Assembly: GCA_021741925.1 (NCBI GenBank)
Contig: JAIOWW010000003.1
Location: 1 to 26,792, forward strand
Reading direction: 5' to 3'
Source of the DNA: Pontimonas sp.
GTDB lineage: Bacteria; Actinomycetota; Actinomycetes; Actinomycetales; Microbacteriaceae
DNA length: 26,792 nucleotides
The notes beneath the pieces are model-generated. The model was not told where the DNA came from. It did no database searches and saw nothing but the letters and a program-made list of their open reading frames with translations. Made by a program: the position numbers and the translations under genes. Below, piece after piece: positions 1-7,047 of this stretch (position 1 is the stretch's first letter; each line of letters opens with the position of its first letter).

Positions 1-1517
1 AGAACATCCTTGTGCGCGGCTTCAGCCATCACGTCGACGCCATCATCTGTCCTACGCACTGCCTCAATTTCGGGTGATACGGACCCCTTCGGAAACCGCA
101 CCACGGTGGGGGCATTGTCGATGGCGACCGCTTCTCCCAGCTCTTCACGGAGGCGTTTAGCATCTCGTGGAGCAGCAATTCTGATGTGAGGCACAACCTG
201 CAAGATAGAGAGATCCCACATACCGTGGTGGCTTGGACCATCGGGTCCGGTCACCCCGGCACGGTCGAGGACAAAGGTCACTCCCGCGTTGTGGAGCGCA
301 ACATCCATGAGTACCTGGTCAAAGGCCCTGTTGATAAAGGTCGCATACACCGCGACTACAGGATGCATTCCCCCGTACGCGAGTCCCGCCGCACTCGCCA
401 CTGCGTGCTGCTCAGCAATCCCCACATCCAACACCCGTCGGGGAAACCTAGCAGCCATCGCGTGGAGCCCAGTGGGGCGCAACATGGCCGCGGTGATGCC
501 GACAATCTTGTCGTTGGCCTCGGCCAGGGCGACCATTTCTTGGGAGAACACGTGGGTCCACGACACCGCGTCAGATGATTCCCTGGCCTCCCCGGTCACA
601 GGGTCAATTTGTCCAACCGCGTGGAATTGATCAGCTTCATCATTTCGTGCGGGAGCGTAACCGCGGCCCTTTTCCGTTATGACGTGCACAATCACTGGAG
701 CACTGCGGTCCTTCGCCTGTTGCAAGGCTCGCTCGACATCCTCAATATTGTGCCCATCGATTGGCCCCAAGTATTTGATGTCCAAGTTGGAGTACAGGTC
801 TTCATTGTTCGCAAAGCGAGAGAGGAAACCTCTGGTTCCACCACGAAGACCGCGAAACAAAGCTTTACCTGGCATCCCGAACATCGAGAAGAACCTCTCG
901 GTGCCACCCTTGATGGCTCGATATGAGCCACGGGAGCGAACATCGGCAAGGAACCGTGCCATACCGCCAATGGTGGGGGCGTAGGAGCGTCCGTTGTCGT
1001 TGACGACGATGATGAGGTTGCGCTCATTGTCGTGAGAAATGTTGTTGAGCGCTTCCCAGGTCATGCCGCCCGTGAGGGAGCCATCGCCCACGACCGCCAC
1101 CACATATCGGTCATCTTCGTGTTGCAAGTGGAACGCCCGAGAAATTCCTTCAGCCCAGCTCAGAGAGCTAGACGCGTGAGAACTCTCGACAATGTCGTGG
1201 TCGGATTCGCTGCGCTGGGGGTAACCCGCGAGACCACCCTTCTGACGAAGTCCCGAAAAGTCTTGTCGACCCGTGAGGATTTTATGGACGTAGGACTGGT
1301 GTCCGGTGTCCCAAATGAACGGGTCGCGTGGTGAATCAAAAACTCTGTGCAAAGCGATGGTCAGCTCGACAACACCGAGGTTAGGCCCTAGATGTCCGCC
1401 CGTCCTGGAAACCTCCTCGATGAGGAAACTGCGGATTTCTGCTGCCAAATCCTCCAGCTGATCGCCGGAGAGCTTTTTCAGGTCCGCAGGCGACTTAATC
1501 CCATCCAGTAGTGCCAT
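1..1517 (-). CDS. dxs: 1-deoxy-D-xylulose-5-phosphate synthase (3' end outside window)
   Basis: DXS condenses pyruvate and glyceraldehyde-3-phosphate to DXP, the first step of the non-mevalonate isoprenoid pathway, using thiamine diphosphate in the cytosol. I translated the first ~505 codons; the C-terminal ~130 residues of a usual ~630-residue DXS lie beyond position 1. Visible marks are the N-terminal stretch GGHLGPNLGVVELTIALH (residues 40-57), DTGHQSYVHK (70-79), and the thiamine-diphosphate motif running from GDGSLTGGM (144-152) to NDN (173-175). At the window edge the reading frame is in the transketolase C-terminal domain (AIDNAPTVVRFPKGS). The ATG at 1517 is chosen because the family N-terminus begins there and a TAGAGT box sits exactly six bases upstream, implying a leaderless mRNA. 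It follows acnA on the same strand after 56 bases. Identity is very secure. Confidence 0.97.
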   Translation of the reverse strand, partial: MALLDGIKSPADLKKLSGDQLEDLAAEIRSFLIEEVSRTGGHLGPNLGVVELTIALHRVFDSPRDPFIWDTGHQSYVHKILTGRQDFSGLRQKGGLAGYPQRSESDHDIVESSHASSSLSWAEGISRAFHLQHEDDRYVVAVVGDGSLTGGMTWEALNNISHDNERNLIIVVNDNGRSYAPTIGGMARFLADVRSRGSYRAIKGGTERFFSMFGMPGKALFRGLRGGTRGFLSRFANNEDLYSNLDIKYLGPIDGHNIEDVERALQQAKDRSAPVIVHVITEKGRGYAPARNDEADQFHAVGQIDPVTGEARESSDAVSWTHVFSQEMVALAEANDKIVGITAAMLRPTGLHAMAARFPRRVLDVGIAEQHAVASAAGLAYGGMHPVVAVYATFINRAFDQVLMDVALHNAGVTFVLDRAGVTGPDGPSHHGMWDLSILQVVPHIRIAAPRDAKRLREELGEAVAIDNAPTVVRFPKGSVSPEIEAVRRTDDGVDVMAEAAHKDV

Positions 1518-1523
1518 GTCTAC

Positions 1524-1529
1524 ACTCTA
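1524..1529 (-). promoter_or_regulatory. -10 box of leaderless dxs promoter
   Basis: On the minus strand TAGAGT is followed by six bases (GTAGAC) and then the dxs ATG. TANNNT about 6-7 bases before the start is the usual actinobacterial arrangement for leaderless transcripts. No convincing -35 box is seen. Confidence 0.5.
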
Positions 1530-1536
1530 TGAGGTG

Positions 1537-1561
1537 TTTTCTGATGACACGCTTCAGAAAA
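1537..1561. repeat. Inverted repeat in dxs promoter
   Basis: Perfect 8-base arms TTTTCTGA and TCAGAAAA are separated by nine bases. The repeat lies between the acnA stop and the dxs -10 box, covering roughly -20 to -44 of the inferred dxs start, where a repressor or activator would bind. It could also fold as RNA at the end of the acnA message. Which use applies cannot be told from sequence. Confidence 0.4.
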
Positions 1562-1572
1562 CGGGAACCCCG
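1558..1572 (-). terminator. Possible short terminator after acnA
   Basis: Two bases past the acnA TAA, the minus strand reads CGGG-GTT-CCCG followed by TTTT. The stem is only four pairs, weak for an intrinsic terminator, but its place directly after the stop codon and before the dxs promoter is suggestive. Confidence 0.3.
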
Positions 1573-1573
1573 C

Positions 1574-4264
1574 TTAGAGCAATGACCTCAGGACATACTG
1601 CAGAATTCCACCGTTGCGGTAGTAGTCGGCTTCGGCAGGGGTGTCGATCCGGACCACAGCCTCAAAACTCACGGCTTCTCGGCCCGCAGCGGAGTGCTCA
1701 CTGGGTGTTGCCACCACGCGCAGCGTTGAAGGGGTAACACCATCATTGAGCTTCGTAATCCCCTCAACGCTGAAAATCTCAGTACCATCCAGGCTCAGCG
1801 ACGTTGCGCTCTGCCCTGCTGGGAACTGCAGCGGGACAACCCCCATGCCGATCAAGTTTGAACGGTGAATGCGCTCAAAGCTCTCGGCAATAACGGCCCG
1901 CACCCCCAAAAGGTTCGTGCCTTTCGCCGCCCAGTCTCTGGAGGACCCAGAGCCATACTCTTTGCCGGCAAGAATCACCAGAGGGACACCGGCGTGACGG
2001 TAATTCTCCGCCGCGTCATAAATGAAAGCCTGGTCGCCGGTGTCGGTGGTGAAGTCGCGAGTGAACCCACCCTCAACGCCATCAAGGAGAAGATTCTTGA
2101 GGCGGATGTTGGCGAACGTGCCACGAATCATGACCTCGTGGTTTCCGCGCCGTGAGCCATAGGAGTTGAAGTCGAGGCGGTCAATCCCGTGTTCGCTCAA
2201 GTAACGGCCCGCGGGTGAGTCTGCCTTTATCGATCCTGCGGGCGAGATGTGGTCGGTAGTGACCGAGTCTCCGAGCAGCGCCAGGACCCTGGCACCGGAA
2301 ATATCACTCACAGCCGAGGGCTCCAGAGTCATTCCCTCGAAGTAAGGGGGCTTGCGAACATAGGTCGACTTCGCATCCCATTCGAAGGTGTCGCCTGTTG
2401 GGGTAGGAAGCGACTGCCAGCGCTCGTCACCATCGAACACCGTCTTGTACTGCGTGGTGAACATCTCGGTGTCAATGGAGGAGTCAATCGTGGCTTGGAC
2501 CTCCGCAGCGTCTGGCCAAATGTCTGCCAAGAAAACATCGTTGCCGCTCGAGTCCTGACCCAAGGGTTGGTTTTCGAAGTCAAAGTCCATCGTCCCCGCA
2601 AGGGCGTAAGCAATCACGAGAGGAGGGCTTGCCAGGTAATTCATCTTGACATCGGGGTTGATGCGTCCCTCGAAGTTACGGTTTCCCGATAGGACCGCGG
2701 TCACCGCGAGGTCATGGTCGTTGACGGCCTTGGAAATTTCCTCGTCCAACGGTCCAGAGTTTCCGATACAGGTCGTGCAGCCATATCCCACCAAGTAGAA
2801 GCCCAAAGCCTCGAGATCGTCCATCAGTCCGGCTTTTTCGTAGTAGTCCGTGACAACTTTGGAGCCAGGAGCGAGTGTTGTTTTGACCCAAGGCTTTGAC
2901 TTCAGACCCTTCATGGCTGCGTCCCGGGCCAGCAGTCCAGCCGCCAGCATGACTGAAGGGTTCGACGTGTTGGTGCAGGACGTGATCGCAGCAATCGTCA
3001 CAGCTCCATTAGCAATCCCAAAGGTTTCGTCACCTCGGGTGACAGCAACCTCTGATCGAGCGGTTTCCTCGGACAGGAAATTTTCCAGATCCTTGTGGAA
3101 CTGCTCCCGCGCGTGGTCGAGTTCAATACGATCCTGCGGGCGACGCGGCCCGGCAATGCTGGGGACAACGGTGGCGAGGTCAAGTTCCATGTACTCGGAG
3201 TAGCGGGGCTCGACACTCGGGTCGTGCCATAGGCCCTGGGCCTTGCAATAGGCCTCGACCAAGGCGATTTGCTCCGCCGTACGTCCCGTCAGTGCTAAGT
3301 AATCCAGGGTGACCTGGTCCACTGGGAAGATGGCGGCCGTGGAGCCAAACTCTGGGCTCATGTTTCCAATGGTCGCGCGGCTTGCTAACGGCACCTGGGT
3401 GACACCAGCACCATAGAATTCGACAAATTTCCCGACCACGCCGTGCTCCCGGAGCATCTGCGTGACGGTGAGCACGACATCGGTAGCAGTGACTCCGGTG
3501 GGAATGGAACCGCTGAGCTTGAAGCCGACAACTCGAGGAATCAGCATCGACACGGGTTGACCGAGCATCGCTGCTTCAGCCTCAATACCGCCGACACCCC
3601 ATCCGAGAACACCGAGTCCATTGACCATGGTGGTGTGTGAGTCAGTACCCACACAGGTGTCGGGGAAAGCTTGCGTCACGCCGTCAATGTCCTTGGTGTA
3701 GGTAACCTTGGCGAGGTTTTCGATGTTGACCTGGTGCACAATTCCTGTTCCCGGTGGCACCACCTTGAAATTGTTGAAGGCGGTTTGACCCCAGCGCAAG
3801 AACTGGTAGCGCTCACCGTTGCGTTCGTACTCGATGTCAACATTGCGCTCGAACGAATCTGGCTGGCCGAAGAGGTCGGCGATCACCGAGTGATCGATAA
3901 CGAGCTCAGCGGGCGAGAGCGGGTTGACTTTATTGGGGTCTCCACCGAGATCGACAATGGCTTCGCGCATGGTGGCGAGGTCAACAATGCAGGGCACGCC
4001 TGTGAAGTCTTGCAGCACGACACGTGCGGGAGTGAACTGGATTTCCGTTGACGGCTGGGCCGCAGCATCCCAACTACCAAGAGCCTCGATCTGCTCTTTG
4101 GTGATGTTTGCTCCATCCTCGGTGCGCAACAAGTTCTCCAGAAGGACCTTCAAGCTAAACGGAAGCGTCTCGTGACCTTGCACAGCGTCTGTGCGGAAAA
4201 TCTCATATTGCTTCTCGCCAACCACGAGAGTGTCTTTGGCCTGGAAACTGTTGAGTGAAACCAC
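1574..4264 (-). CDS. acnA: Aconitate hydratase
   Basis: Aconitase interconverts citrate and isocitrate in the TCA cycle using a [4Fe-4S] cluster. The 896-residue product has the AcnA/IRP-type layout: DFTGVPCIVDLA near 87-98, the GTDSHTTMVNGLGVLGWGVGG block at about 206-226, cluster ligands Cys430 (ITSCTNTSNPSVM) and Cys496/Cys499 (GYGCTTCIGNSGP), and the C-terminal swivel domain with LLGDSVTTDHISPAG and YGSGSSRDWAAKG. The GTG start at 4264 is supported by GGAG five bases upstream and by the family N-terminus. DUF3159 ends 54 bases upstream on the same strand, but an inverted repeat and a possible -10 box in that gap suggest independent control. The length is slightly short for actinobacterial AcnA, with no missing motif. 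Nothing indicates a damaged gene. Confidence 0.97.
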   Translation of the reverse strand: MVSLNSFQAKDTLVVGEKQYEIFRTDAVQGHETLPFSLKVLLENLLRTEDGANITKEQIEALGSWDAAAQPSTEIQFTPARVVLQDFTGVPCIVDLATMREAIVDLGGDPNKVNPLSPAELVIDHSVIADLFGQPDSFERNVDIEYERNGERYQFLRWGQTAFNNFKVVPPGTGIVHQVNIENLAKVTYTKDIDGVTQAFPDTCVGTDSHTTMVNGLGVLGWGVGGIEAEAAMLGQPVSMLIPRVVGFKLSGSIPTGVTATDVVLTVTQMLREHGVVGKFVEFYGAGVTQVPLASRATIGNMSPEFGSTAAIFPVDQVTLDYLALTGRTAEQIALVEAYCKAQGLWHDPSVEPRYSEYMELDLATVVPSIAGPRRPQDRIELDHAREQFHKDLENFLSEETARSEVAVTRGDETFGIANGAVTIAAITSCTNTSNPSVMLAAGLLARDAAMKGLKSKPWVKTTLAPGSKVVTDYYEKAGLMDDLEALGFYLVGYGCTTCIGNSGPLDEEISKAVNDHDLAVTAVLSGNRNFEGRINPDVKMNYLASPPLVIAYALAGTMDFDFENQPLGQDSSGNDVFLADIWPDAAEVQATIDSSIDTEMFTTQYKTVFDGDERWQSLPTPTGDTFEWDAKSTYVRKPPYFEGMTLEPSAVSDISGARVLALLGDSVTTDHISPAGSIKADSPAGRYLSEHGIDRLDFNSYGSRRGNHEVMIRGTFANIRLKNLLLDGVEGGFTRDFTTDTGDQAFIYDAAENYRHAGVPLVILAGKEYGSGSSRDWAAKGTNLLGVRAVIAESFERIHRSNLIGMGVVPLQFPAGQSATSLSLDGTEIFSVEGITKLNDGVTPSTLRVVATPSEHSAAGREAVSFEAVVRIDTPAEADYYRNGGILQYVLRSLL

Positions 4265-4293
4265 GATTACTCCTCACCTGCCGCTCTGCGCGG

Positions 4294-4311
4294 TATCTTT
4301 ACATCAAGATA
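4294..4311. promoter_or_regulatory. Operator-like inverted repeat before acnA
   Basis: On the minus strand TATCTT-GATGTA-AAGATA forms an 18-base imperfect palindrome (7 of 9 pairs match), 30 bases upstream of the acnA GTG. A TAGTAT box (4313-4318) lies just upstream of it, so a bound protein would sit on the transcription start, the classic place for a repressor. The regulator is unknown. Confidence 0.45.
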
Positions 4312-4312
4312 A

Positions 4313-4318
4313 ATACTA
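4313..4318 (-). promoter_or_regulatory. Candidate -10 box for acnA
   Basis: TAGTAT on the minus strand abuts the DUF3159 stop codon and is followed by the palindrome at 4294-4311. It would give a 5' leader of about 40 bases that includes the acnA ribosome-binding site. No -35 match was found. Confidence 0.35.
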
Positions 4319-5005
4319 TCACCGCGCAGCAGTGGGCCTGGAGCCATAGACCGCGCGATAGAGCAGCCATGTCACCCACAACCACGCTGCATACAGTGGC
4401 AAACCCATGATCAATTTTGCGGCTGCCAAAGCGCCAATCGAGGCGGAAAGGTAGAGTGGCACCTGAACCACGAGGCGGAGCGCGAACAAGGCACACCAGA
4501 GCCAGGTCGCCACGGTGCCGATATGCCTGGTGCCTGGTTTCTCGCGCCATGTTGGGTCTCCCGCCAGGGAACCGGCGAGGTAACCCAAGAGCGGTCTGCG
4601 CACCAAGAGAGACATCACGAGCGCGCCCAGCCAGAGGGCGTTAGCGCCGAATCCCAGCAAAAAGTTGTCTTCAGCTCGCCCTGACCACAACGCTATTCCT
4701 GCAGAGGCTCCAATACCGACCAGCCCCGCAACCGCCGGCATCAGCGCTGTTTTTTGCAAGAGTCGCGCTGCGATCAACCCGAGCGACAGCACTATGGGCG
4801 CAGTCACAGAAGGCACAAGAGCCCCGGTCAGCGTGTACGTAATGAGGAAACCAAGGCCAGGGGCCAAAGACTCCACGAGGCCTCTGGTTTTCCCTACCGC
4901 TGACCACAACGCATCAACAGTGGGAGTTTCGCCGGGGGCAATCGCACCCAGACCGCTTCCCCGTATGGCTCCGTTTCCTGCCGCGTTGGGGAGGGCATCA
5001 CCCAC
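4319..5005 (-). CDS. DUF3159 multi-pass membrane protein
   Basis: This 228-residue protein matches the actinobacterial DUF3159 family, whose function is unknown. It carries several hydrophobic segments: about residues 45-75 (GLGFLITYTLTGALVPSVTA onward), 85-110, 118-135, 160-180 and 185-222, consistent with five or six membrane spans. A conserved-looking cytoplasmic loop, AGDPTWREKPG, lies near 148-158. The GTG start at 5005 comes two bases after the stop of the DUF3710 gene, so the two are surely co-transcribed and probably translationally coupled. The dut-DUF3710-DUF3159 order is widely kept in actinobacteria (dut is Rv2697c in M. tuberculosis), but this has not yielded a role. Family assignment is from recognition of the sequence and context. 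Confidence 0.85.
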   Translation of the reverse strand: MGDALPNAAGNGAIRGSGLGAIAPGETPTVDALWSAVGKTRGLVESLAPGLGFLITYTLTGALVPSVTAPIVLSLGLIAARLLQKTALMPAVAGLVGIGASAGIALWSGRAEDNFLLGFGANALWLGALVMSLLVRRPLLGYLAGSLAGDPTWREKPGTRHIGTVATWLWCALFALRLVVQVPLYLSASIGALAAAKLIMGLPLYAAWLWVTWLLYRAVYGSRPTAAR

Positions 5006-5007
5006 GA

Positions 5008-5631
5008 TTACGCACCCTCCACACCTGGGTTCTCTCCCGTGGGTGGCACTCGCAGCGGTAGAAGGTCTCTCGGCGGCAGAGGGGTATTCCCCCGGACCAC
5101 GACAACCCGCCGGATCATGTTGTGGATGATGTCTGCCGCCTCAGGTGTCGTCGCGGCGGGACCACCGATAACAGCCCGCAGAAACCACCTGGGGCCGTCA
5201 ATGCCGACAAACCGCACATTGCGGGTACCAAATGATTCACCCGTCTGAACGGGCACCTTGGCAGAAACCTCCGGACCGAACGGGCCCTCTATCTCCGATA
5301 CAGTCCCGCCTTGTTTACGAACTTGCTCCATGATCTGAGCTCGAATTTCGTGCCACAATCCGCTCGAGCGGGGAGCAGCGAAAGGCTGCAATTGAACTGT
5401 CGATCCATCGTGCTCGAGTGTTACTGCGATGACTCGGTTGTTGTTCTTGTCAATCTCCAGTCGAAGCTGCATGCCACGCTTGGGTTCAATGCGTAGCGCC
5501 CCAAGATCGACAGAAGGTCGGATAGCTCCCGCCTCGGTCTCATCGAGCGGACCGTTGATCTCTCGATCAATCGGGGCGGACTTCGGATATTCCTCGCCGC
5601 CGCCCGCGAGGGTCGTTGAGGTATCGGTCAC
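5008..5631 (-). CDS. DUF3710 domain protein
   Basis: A 207-residue soluble protein of the actinobacterial DUF3710 family, function unknown. After a low-complexity, acidic N-terminus (about 1-35) comes the domain, with VDLGALRIEP (42-51), QLRLEID, VQLQPFAAPRSSGLWHEIR (about 80-98), GPFGPEV, the strongly conserved VRFVGIDGPRWFLRAVIGG (about 138-156) and a C-terminal helix ADIIHNMIRRVVVVRG. The start ATG overlaps the dut stop by four bases (ATGA), indicating coupling with dut. There are no membrane segments or metal-binding cysteines. The link with dut is long known as synteny only; nothing here shows a nucleotide-related activity. Confidence 0.88.
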   Translation of the reverse strand: MTDTSTTLAGGGEEYPKSAPIDREINGPLDETEAGAIRPSVDLGALRIEPKRGMQLRLEIDKNNNRVIAVTLEHDGSTVQLQPFAAPRSSGLWHEIRAQIMEQVRKQGGTVSEIEGPFGPEVSAKVPVQTGESFGTRNVRFVGIDGPRWFLRAVIGGPAATTPEAADIIHNMIRRVVVVRGNTPLPPRDLLPLRVPPTGENPGVEGA

Positions 5632-6077
5632 GCGTCTTCTCCTTGCACGCCCGTAGAACCAAATCCACCGGTGTCTCGCTGGCTTCCCGGCAAAGCAGTC
5701 ACCGGGTGAAAAACCGCTCTCGCCACAGGAGACACCACGAGCTGAGCGATGCGATCGCCTGGTTCAATGGTAAAGCTTTCCCGGGGATCGTGGTTGATCA
5801 TGACGACCGAAATCTCGCCTCGATAGCCGGCATCGATGACCCCGGGAGCGTTGACCAGGCCAATACCGTGGCGCAGAGCAAGCCCGCTGCGAGGCATAAC
5901 GTAGGCCACAAAACCATGCGGGAGAGCTATCGAGGTACCGGTGGGCACGAGCGCGCGTTCTCCTGGTTGCAGGACATGCGCTGAAGCAGCACGCAGATCC
6001 GCTCCGGCATCACCGGGGTGGGCATAGGTTGGCTCAACACCGGTAATCAGAACCTCAGGATTGAGCTCGTGCGTCAT
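5628..6077 (-). CDS. dut: dUTP diphosphatase
   Basis: Trimeric dUTPase hydrolyses dUTP to dUMP and pyrophosphate, keeping uracil out of DNA and supplying thymidylate synthesis. All five family motifs are seen in the 149-residue product: AHPGDAGADLRA, PRSGLA, GVIDAGYRGEISVVMINHD (with the catalytic Asp and uracil-pocket Tyr), DRIAQLVVSPV, and the C-terminal arm GGFGSTGVQG. The ATG at 6077 is chosen over an in-frame ATG at 6110 because the conserved N-terminus starts here, a TACCCT box lies exactly six bases upstream, and the upstream ATG would run into the divergent DUF3093 start. It is the first gene of a dut-DUF3710-DUF3159 unit. Confidence 0.96.
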   Translation of the reverse strand: MTHELNPEVLITGVEPTYAHPGDAGADLRAASAHVLQPGERALVPTGTSIALPHGFVAYVMPRSGLALRHGIGLVNAPGVIDAGYRGEISVVMINHDPRESFTIEPGDRIAQLVVSPVARAVFHPVTALPGSQRDTGGFGSTGVQGEDA

Positions 6078-6083
6078 TCCTCC

Positions 6084-6089
6084 AGGGTA
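6084..6089 (-). promoter_or_regulatory. -10 box of leaderless dut promoter
   Basis: TACCCT on the minus strand is followed by six bases (GGAGGA) and the dut ATG. The GGAGGA is too close to the start to work as a normal ribosome-binding site, which favours a leaderless message. Confidence 0.5.
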
Positions 6090-6096
6090 TACGTGG

Positions 6097-6102
6097 TGCA
6101 AT
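6097..6102 (+). promoter_or_regulatory. Possible -10 box for DUF3093
   Basis: TGCAAT is followed by six bases (AGGAGC) and the DUF3093 ATG. It departs from TANNNT at one position, but the spacing equals that of the divergent dut promoter only seven bases away, so the two would be back to back. Confidence 0.35.
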
Positions 6103-6108
6103 AGGAGC

Positions 6109-6543
6109 ATGACCTCCTATCGAGAGCGCCTCTCCCCGAGCTGGTGGATGGTGGTAGCCATTGGCCTCGTGGTGCCCGCCTCCCTGCTCATTTTTCTCCC
6201 GTTGAATGTTGTCGTAGGCCTGGGCGCAGGTGTCGGCATGTGGGCTGGCGCTCTCGGGGTGCTGTGGTTTTTCTCTCCGGTCATCACAGTGCAGGAAGGT
6301 GGCCTTCGGGTGGGGAACGCGACCCTGGAGGCTCGCTATATCGGAGAAGTTTCTGCGTTCCGCGGTGATCAGGCGCGGCACGAGAAGGGACCCGGAGCCC
6401 ACGGCCTCGCGTGGCTAAGCCTGAGCCCCTGGGTCGAGCCTGTCGCGAAGATTAGCGTCGCGGACCCCGAGGACCCCACGCCCTATTGGCTCGTGTCAAC
6501 GCGCAACCCTGACGAGCTCCTGCGAGCTCTCGGAAAAAACTAG
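6109..6543 (+). CDS. DUF3093 membrane protein
   Basis: A 144-residue protein of the actinobacterial DUF3093 family, function unknown. The start ATG at 6109 gives the typical MxxYRERLSPSWWM beginning, followed by two hydrophobic segments (about residues 14-35 and 37-58) that form a hairpin in the membrane, then a soluble C-terminal domain with ITVQEGGLRVG, ATLEARYIGEV and a closing PYWLVSTRNPDELLRAL. GGAG lies only one base before the ATG, so translation may be leaderless. Its stop codon overlaps that of the convergent DUF4193 gene in a shared CTAG. DUF3093 beside dut and DUF4193 is a standard actinobacterial arrangement. Confidence 0.9.
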   Translation: MTSYRERLSPSWWMVVAIGLVVPASLLIFLPLNVVVGLGAGVGMWAGALGVLWFFSPVITVQEGGLRVGNATLEARYIGEVSAFRGDQARHEKGPGAHGLAWLSLSPWVEPVAKISVADPEDPTPYWLVSTRNPDELLRALGKN

Positions 6544-6833
6544 CGAGAGCACTCCTGGCACACGGGGCCTAATTTGGTTTCGTGGTCAACCTGTGACCGG
6601 TGCTTGACGAGAAAGCACTCCACACAGGTGAACTCGTCTGCCTGAGGTGGAAGCACGACGACGTCCAACTCAACGTTGGCGAGGTCCTGCCCGGCCAACT
6701 CGAGTGAACCCAGGTTGTCCGCATCTTCAGCATCGACGACACCGGAGAGCTTGTCCGGTACCCGTTCTTGCAACGCCTGTATGGACTCAGTGTCTTCTTC
6801 GGTCTTGCGTGGGGCGTCGTAATCCGTTGCCAT
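6540..6833 (-). CDS. DUF4193 zinc-ribbon-like protein
   Basis: A 97-residue acidic protein of the actinobacterial DUF4193 family, function unknown. It starts with the family signature MATDYDAPRKTEED and ends with two CxxC pairs, Cys70/Cys73 (FTCVECF) and Cys92/Cys95 (VCQECSR), which very likely bind one zinc. The middle (about 25-60) is rich in Asp/Glu. The ATG at 6833 matches the family start; GGGAG lies about 14 bases upstream, further away than usual. It is divergent from sepH across 214 bases and shares the CTAG stop overlap with DUF3093. Related proteins sit near sigA and dut in other actinobacteria. Confidence 0.9.
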   Translation of the reverse strand: MATDYDAPRKTEEDTESIQALQERVPDKLSGVVDAEDADNLGSLELAGQDLANVELDVVVLPPQADEFTCVECFLVKHRSQVDHETKLGPVCQECSR

Positions 6834-6883
6834 GGTGGTAGTTCACTCCCTCAGTGCTGGGGTGGTGGGGAAAGACGGCGATA

Positions 6884-6907
6884 GTTTGCCTGATAAACCA
6901 GGTAAAC
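6884..6907. repeat. Inverted repeat between DUF4193 and sepH
   Basis: Arms GTTTGCCTG and CAGGTAAAC (8 of 9 pairs) flank ATAAAC. The repeat lies in the 214-base divergent promoter region, 51 bases upstream of DUF4193, and could be an operator. A second imperfect palindrome follows at 6928-6946. Confidence 0.35.
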
Positions 6908-6927
6908 CGCAAACCGTAGGTCACAAT

Positions 6928-6946
6928 CGGGCTACAGGGTAACCCG
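6928..6946. repeat. Second inverted repeat between DUF4193 and sepH
   Basis: CGGGCTACAGGGTAACCCG is symmetric at 7 of 9 pairs. With the repeat at 6884-6907 it shows that the DUF4193/sepH promoter region holds paired symmetric sites; no known regulator is recognised. Confidence 0.3.
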
Positions 6947-7013
6947 AAGCACCGACATAACACGACGCCACACCCGGAAATATTCTGAAAACTGAGCGAC
7001 GGGCGTGCCAAGC

Positions 7014-7019
7014 TAAAGT
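7014..7019 (+). promoter_or_regulatory. Candidate -10 box for sepH
   Basis: TAAAGT lies 28 bases before the sepH ATG. Unlike several neighbours, sepH would have a short leader containing AAGGA (7030-7034). No clear -35 box is visible. Confidence 0.3.
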
Positions 7020-7047
7020 CATTAGCAGTAAGGACGGTGTACAGACA

